Below, piece by piece: positions 1 through 12,800 of a DNA stretch of 64,000 nt. How positions within the stretch are numbered: position 1 is the first letter of the stretch; each line of letters starts with the position of its first letter. Both the position numbers and the translations under genes were made by a program. The notes below the pieces were generated by a model that ran no database searches, was not told the origin of the DNA, and saw only the letters and a list, made by a program, of their open reading frames with translations. Source of the DNA: Paramecium octaurelia (taxonomy: Eukaryota > Ciliophora > Oligohymenophorea > Peniculida > Parameciidae); assembly GCA_905182995.1 (NCBI GenBank), contig CAJJDP010000010.1, forward strand, positions 721,687 to 785,686, in the 5' to 3' direction.

Positions 1-2288
1 TGACACCATTTTAGGAGAAAAAGGTGATAATTTATCAGGTGGATAATAAAAAAGACTCAATTTAGCTAGGGCTATATATAATGATGCAGATATCTATTTA
101 CTAGATGATCCTACTAGTGCTTTAGATATTAAAGTTAAATATCAAATACATTAGTAATGCATTTAAGGATACCTTAAGAGTAAAACTAGAATCTTATTTA
201 CGAATTCTTTATCCAATTTATAAGAATGTGATATGATCTATATTATTGATAATGGAAAAATTATGAAATAAGGTAAGTTCCATTAACTTGCTGGTTTAAA
301 TGATGATTAATAATATTCTTAAAAAGAAATAATTGACATTTAATTTGAAGAAAAACATTACAAAAGTGAGGATCCTGAAAATCTAGATGTAAGATCCAGT
401 TTAATACAAATGGAAGATTAGGAAAAAGGTGATATATCGAGGTCTGTTATAAAATAGGTCTTTGCATACATGGGAAAATATTTAGCTATTTTAAGTAATA
501 TACTTTATTTTGGTATTGTCTTGGGTTGTTAATTGATTGGTAATCAGTTTATGGCCCAATAAGATCTGACAGATCAAGAGTATAGGAAATTGGCTATGAC
601 TTATTTCCCTATGATTTAATCACCGATCATTTTAGCAATGGTACTGTTAAATACATATTATTTATTAATGGGTTTATCCACATCAAGGAAAATTCATAAT
701 TCAGTAATTTAAAGCTTGTTGAATGCCTCCTATACAAAATTTTACAATACAATTCTTATAGGAAGATTGATGAATAGATTAAGCAAAGATATATACAATA
801 TAGATTTGTTGTTCCCAAATGAAATTCAAAATTTAACTATTTAAGCAACAACTCTCTTACTTCCATTATTTGCTAGTTTTCTGTACTTGAATCCTATTGC
901 ATTACCATTATTAATTGTCTTTTTCATTATTCTAATTTATCTAACAATAATTTATTATAGATGTTTAAGGGAAATTACGAGAATTGAAGCAGTCTCAAAA
1001 AGTCCTATCTTTTCCTTTTTTTAACAAATTGTTAGAGGAATAACATATGTTCGAACATGTTTACCAATTGAAAAAATAGTCATTCAATAGTAAAGAAATG
1101 TGGATGTAGATCTAGGTAATTAGATCAATCTATTTGGCTTTCAATATTGGTATTAATCGTTGGCAGGATCAATAACAAACATATTTTAAGCATTGTTATT
1201 TATTGTTTGTGTATATTATTTATTTTATCATAGTTTATATTTCCAGGAACTACCCAACAACTGACAATTCTAGTATTGAATTAAATGCAAACAGCATCAT
1301 AATTGCTTTTAAACTCTACCATATCTTATGGGAACATTTAAATGTATCTTATTAGTTTCGAAAGGTGTTTGCATTTGGCTAAGTAAATTTTATATTGATT
1401 ATTAAGTAAAATTGAATAAGAGAACAGGGCAATTTCTTTGGTAACCCCAAATGCTAATGAAACTGATAGTAGTGATGATAAACAAAATAATGAAGACAAT
1501 ATCGTATTGCAATTAGATAACTGTTCATTTTAATATAGACCAAATTCTAAGTGTGTTTTATAAGAATTATCATTAATATTACACAAGAAAGAAAAAGTAT
1601 TTAATAGCGTAAACTTTATAGATTGGTGTGGTTGGAAGAACTGGAGCTGGAAAAAGTTCAATTATTTTAGCTTTAACTTAAATTCTTGAATAAACAGAGG
1701 GGTCAATAAATATAGATAGAAAAAATATGAATTGTTATTCCATTAATGAGTTAAGATAAAAGTTTGCAATTATTCCTTAAGATCCTCTTATTTTTATGGG
1801 GACACTAAAACAAAATTTGGACCCTTTGAATAAATTTGAAGAATCCCATATTTAGGAGATTGCTCAATAATGTGGCTTATTAGAAATGCAGAGTTTTAAA
1901 TAACAAGGATTGCAGAGTGAAATTGCTTTGACTGGCAGTAATATATCATTAGGAGAAAAATAATTGTTGAACATTGTTAGATGTATTTTAGAAAACAAAA
2001 GTATTGTTTTAGTAGATGAGGCTACATCTAATATTGATTCTAAAATAGAGGAGCATGTTAAAAATGTATTTAATTGTTTAATTAAATTAGTTATTTGATA
2101 CGTATTTTCAGAATGTTGCTATGATATCAATTGCTCATAAAGTGACTACTATTATGAATTCGGATAAAATAATGGTTTTAAATGATGGAAGAATAACAGA
2201 GTTTGATCATCCATAATAATTGCTAGCTAATCCAAATAGTGAATTTAAATAAATTATAGAATTAATAAAGAATTCGGAGGAACTTTGA
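1..2288 (+). CDS. ABC transporter, ABCC/MRP type (5' end missing)
   Basis: The frame is open from the left edge (codon start at base 2) and ends at TGA 2286-2288. It begins inside the first nucleotide-binding domain with the LSGGQ signature and a [11 protein letters not shown]alker B. A second six-helix membrane domain follows, with the coupling stretch [15 protein letters not shown] typical of ABCC proteins. The second nucleotide-binding domain has GRTGAGKSS as Walker A, a degenerate signature and a DEATS Walker B. Introns at 1205-1233 (29 nt), 1597-1621 and 2066-2090 (25 nt each) are needed to keep these motifs in frame. About 735 residues remain of a protein that normally has 1,200-1,500. 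The substrate cannot be told from sequence; ABCC proteins export organic anions and conjugates. Confidence 0.93.
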
Positions 2289-2484
2289 ATAATTTATTGA
2301 TAATTGTATAAAATTTAAACAATTAAAATTAAACCAAAATATTAAAGAGACAAAATTTTTATTTCAATGCATATCTTATTATTTATTTAGTTTTGTTGCA
2401 ATACAAATATATTAATTGGAATTGTATAGTTTAAATCAAATAAATTAATTTAATACATTTTGTAATAAAACAGAATTATAAGAA

Positions 2485-4253
2485 TCATTCATATTTGCAA
2501 TAACATTAACATTTTTTGTATGGACATTAGTCGTAAATGTTGAACCACTCCTAAATATGTTTCTCATGTCCTCCATGTCTACATATCAAACAAACAACAT
2601 ATAATTAATTTTAGATTGGGTTGTAACAGATCGAGCATTTTGGATATAATGTTAAGCAAGATAGACATTCAGGATTGGCTATAGAATTGCATTGGCAATA
2701 TTAAACTATCTGTTATTATTTGCTTAATAGCAAGTCTTCAATCAAGAGTGGTGGGTTCTTATTTTAGAAATCCTTAATTTGATTTTCTATTATCATCCTT
2801 TCTTTGTAAAGTTGTTTAGAATTCAAGAAATTTCGATACTCTTAAAACCAAGTCAATAATTAAATATCTTTATTTTCAAGTAGATAAAGGTGAGCTGACA
2901 AGATACCAACTAATTAAATATCTCTTGTTTCTTCTAAATAAAGTCGTAAACAGTCAACTGATCTTTTATCTAGGGCTCCATAATTGATAATTTAATCGAG
3001 TGGTTTTTTCTTTAAGGAAAATTCATTCAACAGCTTATCATCACAATATAATAAAGTCAGAATCATTCTATCCTCAAAATGAAGTCGATTATCATCTTTT
3101 AATAAGTATTCCTACTCTTAATAAAATAGGGTACCTGAAATTGTTTATCATCCATTCCAATGAAGTTTAAAATCAATTACATATAAGGATCGGTGTGCTT
3201 AATATCCTTGCACATTTGTTAAATTTATTACAAGTTTTATTTATAATACGCTTATCTCAAAGGAGTTTCTAAGATATTTGAAATTTAACTTGTACCACTC
3301 TTGGCAAAATTATTGGATCTATTGATTCTAAAATAATTTTATGATAATGATTACTTTTCATAGTTTTAGGAACTGATTTAATTTATTTAGCTTAAGTTAT
3401 TATCACTAGAGTAGAAGTTCTTGCAATCAGATCGATCTTTACTAATGTCAGATTGAATATTAATGGCAACTTTCAATATCGGTATAATGTCTTAATCTAA
3501 CTTAGCAAAATCAGTTATTTTTGTGAATTAAAAAGTACAAACCAAAATAGCCACATTCCTTATGTAATTTGTAGACCTTTATTAGTTTATGATTAGAGGT
3601 TCTACTAATTTCTCGTGATAATCATAGACTAAATTAAATCCATTTAGTTTCAATTGGTTTTTTCTATATTTATTGTAATAAACTTTTCGATGCCACATCT
3701 AACAACTATCGCTTTATTCTTTTGGCTATTCCTTCGATTCAAATTGTATACGAATATCACTATTGATGCTGCTTCTATTATACTACTTATCTTTTTATTT
3801 CACTAAGTATTTGAATATATCTATGTAGATCTTCATGGGATCATCGTCAGAGAATTCAATATTGACAATATCTGAAGCATCAAAATAAAACTTTTTTTTT
3901 AATCTGTCCATAAACAAATCCACTAATTTCTACTCTTTATTTCCATTGCTTTCATCGAATTTTTCAATGGGTTAGTCGGGCTTATATTTCTCCAACAATA
4001 GATCAAATTCCTATTATGTAAATAATTATTAATAAGGTAACTCAATATTTAAACCATATTCTTTTTGAAGTATCTGCCTAACATTATAAAAGGTATAGGT
4101 GATTTCCTACTGCTAGGCCTGCGGATAACTTTCCTCAGGAATTGATTCTTGAATATTGGTTTAATTAATTCTGTCTGGGATGGTAGTGCAGCTATTTGAG
4201 GCCGAGTATTATTGGAGCCTAAAATCGCCTTCACTTTTAGGATTCTTTATCAT
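2485..4253 (-). CDS. Protein with GATOR2-type C-terminal zinc finger (WDR59/WDR24/MIOS-like), no WD40 propeller
   Basis: ATG at 4253, TGA at 2485-2487, one 23-nt intron at 3112-3134, 581 residues. The last 75 residues hold a double zinc-binding module: CxC, CxxC and CSIC pairs, then CRHGGHEKHIQEWF and a closing CPYKKCQCYC. The CxHGGHxxHxxEWF...CP..C.C.C pattern is the RING-like finger shared by WDR24, WDR59 and MIOS of the GATOR2/SEACAT complex, which passes amino-acid signals to TORC1 at the lysosome. Those proteins begin with a WD40 propeller, whereas this one starts with about 130 residues of no clear similarity and then a charged helical middle. Upstream lies only a short spacer and then a gene on the other strand. 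Family by zinc finger: fairly sure; which subunit: open. Confidence 0.72.
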
Positions 4254-4449
4254 TCTTCTATTAGTATGGCTGATCAGATTTATTATTAATATTAATATTT
4301 ATATAAACATAGATTCAGGATAGGCAATTCACTTATATTGATTATTATAGAATAAAATGTGTGAGACCAAGCATCATTTGTAATCTGTATATATTGAATA
4401 AATAATTATGTTACTTATATTTAAAAAATTATTAATATATTTCATATCA

Positions 4450-5383
4450 ATGAGAGCTTTTATAAAATATTCATACTTTAATTAACCAAAATAAACTAAA
4501 CAACCGAAAAAGCCAGATCCTCAAAAGATAAGAAAAGGTTTGGAAAAATTGAATAATTATTATTTGAGAAATCTTGCAAGTGCTTATTAACCTTTGATGA
4601 TAAATATGATTGAATAAATGAAAAGAGAATTTTCGATCCTTGAGCAAGTATCTAATAATCTCTATTTAAGTTTAGCAATAAAGTAAATAAAAGGAATTTA
4701 AAGGAAATATTTTTAGCTTGGAAAATTCAAAGTTAACAGCCTCAACCATATAAATTACAATTACCCTACAGTCCACCCAAGAAGGATTTAATTCGTAAAA
4801 GTGCAGGCAAAAAGTCAGTCTAATCCAAAACTCCAAGAAATGAAATCAAATTTTATACACCAGGCAGAGAATCTTCAAAAAGTGTAATTTCAACCATTAC
4901 AAAAGAAGATGACCAGCAATCAAATAAAATAGCAGATCTCTTTAGGTTAAGAAAATACTGGAACAAATTCAAACTGTTTTCTAATTTCCAAAAGCATTTG
5001 GCATTCAAATCTAAACATTTTAGAAACTTTTGCATCATTAGAAAATATTTTTATAAGTTTTAAACTCTTGTATATCTAAAGAAATTGAGACTCGAAGGTA
5101 CTTCTTGTAATCTATACTAGAATATTAGAAATCCAAAAATTTTTATACTTTAAGAATATCTTTCTCTAAATGGTACGAGTATGGACAAAAGAAAAAGCGA
5201 CACCAATTCATTTTGGCCAAATAAAGTTAAAAATAGAAATTATTACTTATGAAGAAAGGATTAAAAGGTTTGCACTTGAACTGCTAACAAAAATAATAAT
5301 TATAATCAACATAATTATCCCATAATTCATAAATTTAATAATAATAACAGAAGAAAATTAAACTTATTCCTAAGAAAAATTGA
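4450..5383 (+). CDS. Basic Trp/Phe-rich helical protein, possibly Sfi1-like
   Basis: ATG at 4450 and TGA at 5381-5383, with two 23-nt introns at 4648-4670 and 5098-5120; the spliced frame is 295 residues. Both introns were chosen because they join the only frames that read as protein. The product is very basic and has spaced aromatic helices such as IFLAWKIQ, LRKYWNKFKLF and FSKWYEYGQKKKR, which resemble the loose A-x(7)-F-x(2)-W spacing of Sfi1 centrin-binding repeats. If that is right it would bind centrin at basal bodies or in the infraciliary lattice, both well developed in Paramecium. The resemblance is by eye only. The tail is a run of glutamines encoded by TAA and TAG. Confidence 0.65.
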
Positions 5384-5907
5384 AAAATACTATATATTTT
5401 ATTAAATATCTATAATTCCATAATACCTGTCATTAATTAATTATCTCTGATGAAAATCTAAGAATTCTGACCTATTCAAAAGTGATAGACTAATTTCTAA
5501 ATACAAGGAAACATTAGATAAATAGACAAATTAAGATTTAGATGTTGCTTAGTAGAAAATCTATCTCAATATTTTGACATCGTCAAATGACTTCTATCTT
5601 AATAGGTTATTAACTAATTGCATTGATAATATGTTTAGAGGATAAAATTAGTAATTATTGGTAAATAATTGAGTTTACTGCATAATCAGGTTTAAAATTA
5701 TTGGACATTAATATGAGACAAAGGATATGCTAATGTATGATCAAATCCATTTAATTCTGACTTATCTAAAAATGACTAAATTAAATCCTGTTTGTTATTA
5801 AATAAATGTGAATATTGAAGGCCTATCTGAAACAAATAATAAATCCATAATTTTATAATTTGAAATTCTATTCATATTTATATAAAAAAAAGAATAATAG
5901 ATTAATA
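5384..5907. other. Intergenic, AT-rich, convergent gene ends
   Basis: About 520 bp between two genes that end towards each other. Short frames are present but carry no recognisable protein pattern. I see no RNA gene or repeat. Confidence 0.6.
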
Positions 5908-7380
5908 TCAATTGTCAATACTTGGTTCAGTTTTAAATCGACTCTTACTACCGAATTCATGAACTGACTTACAGGAGCTAATTTAAAAAGACTGTAAAGC
6001 ATTAAATTTGAAATTCAACTTAAACTTTTTCATCAAAATCTCTTTCATCTATTTATTTATTGGCGAAAGTTTTTGAGTTAAATAAGATGGAGATCTTGTT
6101 GTTTTAATGTTTTTCTCTTTGGAGAAGAATAAATCCTCTGAAATAGATTATTATTAATTTGTATTATTTGGCTTAGCTTTCTATTTATTGAACTTTGTAA
6201 TGTCAAAATAACTTAAACATTTCGGTTGATTGGATCTAACCTCATTTTTTCTGGGAGATTTAATTACAAACATATCTTTCACTAATCTTCTTTCTACTGG
6301 CAAGCAAATTGGTTCCACATAAATCTGTCCTTTCTTTACTTCTTCTTTTCTTTGTTCAAGATATGAAGTCATTAACTTTGCTTTTTCTATCAATAACTTA
6401 ACAATGTCTGGAGATGTCTTTCTAGAACTATTGAAATCCTCATATTCCATATAATAAGCAGTGGTGTTGTCTAACGTTTTGCAGGTATACTGTCTAAAAG
6501 GCATACATTCTAAGATCTCCTCGTGACCAATGAAGGAATTATCGGACACTTGATATAAGGGCAATTACTATTATTTGACTTCGACTCTTCCTTTAAGAAT
6601 CAATAGGAAAAACTTGACTTGTTCTCCTTCCCTCCATAACCACTGTTGAGGAGGAAGCTCAATCTTGTGAAAGAATTATATGAATTTAGTTATTTGCATT
6701 CTCCCAACACTAGGGAACAATTTAACGAAGTAGTCTAGAGTTTAATTCATCTCCAGAACTGATTTCTCACACAAGATCTTAAAATCCTTCTTGCACATGC
6801 TAATTAGATAAATTTGATCAGATGTGACCAAGATACTTGCAGTCCTGGGTTTATCGGAAATCAGAGCGACATCTCCAAACGATTACCCAGAATAAAATTA
6901 AAAAACCTTCTTAAACATGCAAACATTCTCCTGGAAATACACACTGGAGTTCAACTATGATAGCATCACTTCTATATAAATTTATTTCAAAGGCTTCTTA
7001 TTTCTCCAAAACGCTTCGAATTCAAAAGGTTGCTTAGCCTAACTGATCTCTTCCCTTTCTGCTTCTATTTCACTCTCGGATCTTGGTACTAAGACTGCAA
7101 CCTCTCCTTTGAGAATCACATAAACTTTATCTCCCACATCGCCGTAGTGGAATATAATGTCACCATATTTGTATTATTCAAATTCAAAAAATTGCCCAGA
7201 TTGTATACAAAAATCCTCCAGCTTTGTTCCTTCAGGGCAGTTACGTTTCATGAATTCCAAAGTAGCCAACCCTGGAGTTACTTATTCTAGAGAATGATCA
7301 TCTTATAATTTTCCACATGAAGAGTAGTATTGCAATGCCACCCTCAAATTAGCTTCATTTTTTCTCCTTTGTGTTGTCAT
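5908..7380 (-). CDS. Cyclic nucleotide-binding domain protein (two cNMP domains)
   Basis: An intronless frame from ATG 7380 to TGA 5908-5910, 490 residues. The first cNMP-binding fold covers roughly residues 55-190: YGDIIFHYGDVGDKVYVILKGEV gives the beta-barrel start (residue run split by the conserved G-D-x-G-D), and FGDVALISDKPRTA is the phosphate-binding cassette with its conserved Arg. A second, weaker fold follows near residues 215-330 with REGEQVKFFLLILKGRVEV. The C-terminal 150 residues are basic and low in complexity. There is no kinase domain and no membrane segment, so it is neither a whole PKG nor a channel. It may be a PKA-regulatory-like or ciliary cNMP adaptor; ligand unknown. 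Confidence 0.85.
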
Positions 7381-7784
7381 ATCACTTTAACCTGATTATC
7401 CTTTTGCATTTGCAATTGACATTAATTTTTTATAAAAACTTCAATTATTTCATTTTAGAATTTTATATAGGATCATTTAAATACGTATTCTCCCATATTT
7501 TTATACTTTATATGCATACCTCTCTAATCCATATTACATAGATCACGATTACCTGATAAAACGGACTCCTTTGTTTTCTGACATCAATAGGAATAAAGTC
7601 TATTTTAATGTCATATTTAAATAATCGTTGATATATTCGAATTAAAGATGAATCGAAGTGTCTTGTCACGGATTTTTTTCAAGATTATTGATAGGTGATA
7701 AATTAAATTCCTTACCAATTGAAAAATTGAAGAATATTCATGAGGATTTTGATAATAATAAAATTAAAATTTTTGCATATTAAG
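7381..7784. other. Divergent intergenic region
   Basis: About 400 bp between the starts of a minus-strand and a plus-strand gene, so it should hold both promoters. It contains a short ATG frame at 7648-7693 discussed among the rejected observations. No known promoter motif is evident. Confidence 0.55.
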
Positions 7785-9738
7785 ATGCAATAATCATTAT
7801 TCTTTCAAATTAGGTAATTCTTTTTACAATTTGATATGTTTGGATAGCCTCCAAAATTTAGAATTTTGGGAAAATGCAAATACAATTCAACTTTGGGGGC
7901 ATTGTCAACATTAGGGACTATTTTCTTTGCTCTGGCTTATTTAGTCGTAGGGATTTAAGAATTAATAGCTAAAAATTCGCCAAATGTGATTTCATCAGAG
8001 AGATAAGTAGTAGAGACATCAGTACATCTCTGATATATTTAGCCATTTCTTCTCGAAAGGAATAATTTCACAATTGCAATTACCATGGCGGATCTTAATA
8101 GTCAACCTTTAACAACGATAAATAAATATTTTACTATTTCGCTTAAAAATTGTTAAACCACTAGAATTTATAATGAAACATCCTAAACTTCGAATGTTAC
8201 AAGAAAGTAAACTGAATTCTAAATGATAGCTGCACTATAATCCCATTGGAAGCATGCACAAAGGAGCATTTTCTATCTGAAACTTAGATTGACTACTTCT
8301 CGAGGATTAGATTGGGATCCGTACAGTGTATCAAAAAGGATTATTGGGATAGTAATCCTCCTGTAAATAAATTAAGTTATTATTAATAAGGTACTACAAG
8401 GGATTAAAACAAGTCCTGCATATTCCTCTTTGACCATAACTGTTGCTGTGTGTAAGAACTCCACTAATAAAAGTGATTGTGCTCCAATTGAGGACATAAA
8501 AAAATAGCTCAGTTCTGGATTTTATGCAGTTCATTTAAGTGATTCACTATTATAGATGAATAGAGCTGTCAATATGTCCTTAGATGTCATAAACATCTAA
8601 TATTACACCTTTTCAATTACTACATCTAAAAACATATTTTAGCAATTTAAAGTTGTGGATACTTACACAGATTCTGGAGTGGTGTTCTCAGATTTATCTG
8701 AATAGCAAGTGCTCATTTAGGATTCCCTAAGAGAGTCAACTGATCTATACAATGAAGAATATTTGGTGTTGCACAATATCAATTTAAGTTCAAAATACAC
8801 TGAATACCAAAGGTCATATGTGAAGATTCAAGCCATTTTAAGCAGAGTGGGAGGCTTATATTAAATGATATTTCTACTGTTGGCCGCATTCATTAAACCT
8901 CTGGTTCAATTGATGTTGGACATCGATATGGCAAATGAATTGTTCAAATTCAGTGACAATAAAAAGGATAAATTAAATGTATCCGATGACAATAAAGTCG
9001 TGGATGCGTTGGCTGGAATAGTCAGAAGTAGGAGGAAGCTGTTATCTCCTAGAGACACTGGCAGATTGAACAGTGAAAATAATCAGGAAGCCATGATTGT
9101 AAGAATTGTAGACTATTTAGAATGAAAGTTTGAATATAATTCTGAGGAAGAAGAACCAAATAAGCAGAAACATTAAGACAATTATTTGGATATTCATTGG
9201 TTGCGATAAAAAGAAGAGAAAGATGTTAGAGCTGGCAAAGGAGAAATATATGGAGAAATTAGATGTGAAATTGATAATTCAAAAACTATATGAACTTGAT
9301 CAACTGAGGGATGTTATTTTGACTGAAGAGTAGAAGAAATTATTCAAATATTTGCCTAAACCAGACATAGCTTAAGACTTAGAACAGGCAAAATGCTTGG
9401 ATTAGTCAAAGTAAAATTAATAATTGCAATCTATAGCAATTTAGGAGGCATTTTAAGCTTATGAAAAAGTGGTGTCTTAAGGTTGGAAATCAGGGGTTAA
9501 TTAAAAATTAGTTTAATCATTAGATCCAGAAATCTAATAACTTTTCTAATCACTCTAAAAGAGTCAACAAAATTAGAATCAATTCTTAAATGAGATTCCT
9601 TTGAATTAATCTAAGCTCAGATTTGACGTGGGTGATTTAGCAGATTGCTAGTCAATCTATGAGGATTGCAACGCTAATCCCCAGAGAATTTATACCTAGG
9701 TCCCCAAAAGAATGAACAAATAGCATGAAACATAATGA
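7785..9738 (+). CDS. Ciliate-expanded membrane protein with two terminal TM segments
   Basis: ATG at 7785, TGA at 9736-9738, introns at 8022-8042 (21 nt, in-frame TGA), 8207-8229, 8363-8390 and 9099-9120; 619 residues. The N-terminus FDMFGQPPKFRILGK leads into a first membrane helix (LGTIFFALAYLVVG). A large Cys-containing extracytosolic domain follows (CTKEHF, CIKKDYWD, AVCKNSTNKSDC), then VGGLYQMIFLLLAAFIKPLV as second helix and a cytosolic tail with IIQKLYELDQL. This plan recurs in many uncharacterised Paramecium proteins I recall as one large family; no function is established to my knowledge. Introns were set by restoring that pattern, and with them the frame is continuous. The start could instead be 7836. 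Confidence 0.8.
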
Positions 9739-9803
9739 TATTGTTTGAATTATATACACTTTGATATATATGTATGAAAACATATACTGAATAAAATATC
9801 ACA

Positions 9804-12800
9804 TCATCCTAAAAGTGGGTCGACTCCCCTTCTACCAAACTTCTAATAGGCAAACCAGCCTCCTACTCCCAAAATGGCAACACCAAAGATAACAATTAAA
9901 GTGATCCACCACCAGTTTGAGCTATAAAGATATGTGGGTTAAGGTACCTTCCTTTATCATCATCAGGAGGAGTGGGTGGGGTTGGTTCTGTGGTTGATAA
10001 GTAAGCCATTGATGGAACACTAACAAAGGTATTAGTTAAAAAGAGTTTGAACTCTACTTAATCAGCGTAGGCAGCTGAATTGGTTAGGATCAATTGAGGA
10101 TCAGCTCTTAATTCATACTTTTCAATTAAATATTCATCAGATAAAGCATCATAATTGATATTTGTGTATAAGGTAGGCTAAATGAATAAGATTTATTATT
10201 ACATATTTGGCTGAAGCATCCTTAGTTAAAACCAAGGCAAAATCAATGGGCAAAGCCTTGTGATAATCAGCCTAGATTCCATGGGTGAATGAAATAGTTT
10301 TGACAACACCTGGTCTGTCGCTAGGCATGTCATAAACACCGATAACGACCTCCTTATCATTACTGTAAGGAATGGCCAAAAATCCATTGACGTAGGCTGA
10401 TTTGTCGATTGCATTCCAAGATCCATATGGAGTAAAGACATAATTCAAAACAGTATTAGCTTTGATGACAGGCAATCCAGAAGTTGGTTTTGATGCATCA
10501 AGATCAAATCCAAAGGAATAATGAGCTGAGTTACTTGTAGTGATAACTAGATTGATTTAGAGAGTGGACCCATTAATTTGACTGCTCAACACTTTGACTT
10601 GTAAGAATTAGGCATCATCTGCAATGTGATATTGATCGTTTGTAAATGATCTCAACTTGACTTGTTCATTGATGGTCTTAGAGTAAACACCTTGGGCATC
10701 ATAAGCAAAATGAGCAAAGTAAAGACCATTGTTGACATCTGTGAAGACAATAGTATTGTAACTAACACTGTTGATTTGATATTTAATGACATCGAAATCT
10801 CCAATTTACAAGAGTTTACTTCCGACATATTGATCATTGATGGTGAATTTATTTGAAATGGTGAATTTAGATTGATCATAGTCCAAAGCAGTAACAATAA
10901 TGTAACTGTCAGTGGATCCGAAGTTTTCTGGATCAGTATTTAAAATAATGATGTTCTTGTTGTCAGGCATAAGAATCTTTGAAATCTTCTTGGCTCCTCC
11001 AATTGCTTATGACCCTTGTTTGAATTGTTAACAATTAGCCAAATTTGTGCATTAATTAATAAAGATACCAGCTTCGTTTTTAATGGTTGTGTAGGATGAC
11101 AATATAAAATTGTTGTCTGCTGAAACAGTCACTAATTCACAACTAATGGTTCTATCTTGAATTTCCTTTCTCTCTTTGAATTTACCAGCAGCATCTTGGA
11201 AGATCAAGGCATCCCTAGTTTGATATACTTAACCAGCTGTACCAAATTAGACTCCATCAGAAATATCGAAAGGCATATCTGCTCCATCTAAAACTCTATA
11301 AATGTTGTTTCTCACTTTCAGATCACTTTTACATGTTTCGCATCTAACAATGATTCCTACTTGTTGTCCGTAATACCAGTCTGTTCCCATATCAATAATT
11401 TACTATTGAGCTTGCTTAACAAATTTGAAGACTTTTTTCTTGGTTGTTAATATAGATGATTTGATGACGATGTCACTTTGAGTGTTAAGGACAGTCACTT
11501 TCGACACTAAATTCAAAGGTTTGTTTCCAGGGTAGTTAGACACTTGAACTCCTGTGGTTAAATCATTAACGTATTATTGGGTTTCTAATTCTGGAGTGAT
11601 GTATAATTCAGCATCTGCCAAAATGCTTACGACTCTGTGGATAGTGTTGTTGTTGAAATAGGAAAACATTTACTTGCCACCGTCAACTGCCATATCAAAA
11701 GTCTTTTTGTCGAAGTCCATGGCTTTGGTTTCTAAGACCTTGTGCAAACAAATGTGAGAGACAACTCCTGGCTCATACACCAAGACTACGGTTTCCTTTC
11801 CATCAGTTGCTCTAGCAAATAACCAACCTGTTTGTGATGAGTAATCAACTGTTAAGGGTTTCTATAACTTGTAATTGAAGAAGGGCAAATTCTTGGTTTT
11901 GTAGATTCTTTGGATGTGTTAATAATTGTATTCTTCAATCACCTCCTAGTCATCTAATTGTTAAACCACAAAGAAATGATCTTAACCAATGGCAACTTCC
12001 ACTTCTGCTGCGGCAAGAATACTGATTTGTTTGAAGAGGATGAATGTTGAGAAGCTTTTTTGATTTGTGAATTCTCCAACGTATAAATGATTTAAGGATT
12101 GTATAAATACAAGTTGTGCTCTTGCCTTCTTGTTACTGAAGACTCTTTTAGGAGTGAAATATCCTTCTATCTTGTATTCAGCAAGAATCGAAGAGTTGAT
12201 TTCATAAATCTTTCTGAATGGCAGAGTAGCTTCATAAATCTAGACTGTTTTTCTGTCCTCCTAAACACAATAAATCGCACTTCTAACCATAGTAACTGAT
12301 GTGAATTTATTCAGTGGGTCAGTGCTATCAACAGCCACCTGACCAACGTTTTTGACTTAACCTCCAGTACTAGTATAGATTTGAATTGAGTAATCAGTAT
12401 CTTAATACATGTAAGAAATTTAATTGATGAAGATCCACCAGTAGAATGAGTGCTTCTTCTTATCAATTTGAACTCCCAAAGAAAAATTATCAAAATCTTT
12501 ACAATTTGCGTTCTCATGATCTGAAAGATTATGGGTACATAAATAGACATAGATGATCTTTGTGGGTATCTATACCAATAAATAGAATTATTCTGCACTG
12601 TCAGTAACAAGAATGTCAGAATAGATAACTTCCTTAGCGTCTGGAAGTCTGATTCCATTCAATTACAAGTTCCAAGCAGATTTGATGGTCACAATGATTT
12701 TGGAAGCTCCTAATTCTGGGTGTTCCAAAGTAGCCAAAGAAGAATATTAGAGGTTTGGACCAGAGGCAATCAAATCAATACCAATAGGATCAGTGGGAAC

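Noticed and set aside
5098-5252. An unspliced end of the Trp-rich gene at TGA 5250-5252
   Set aside because: Removing the 23-nt intron at 5098-5120 gives a longer and much more protein-like ending with FSKWYEYGQKKKR.
7692-7834. A 143-bp segment flanked by TTGATA on both sides, whose TA-to-TA removal would fuse an upstream ATG frame (7648) to the FGQPPKF start of the gene at 7785
   Set aside because: The ends do not match the Paramecium excision consensus (TAYAGYNR) well, and a simple in-frame ATG at 7785 gives a normal N-terminus. Germline reads would settle it.
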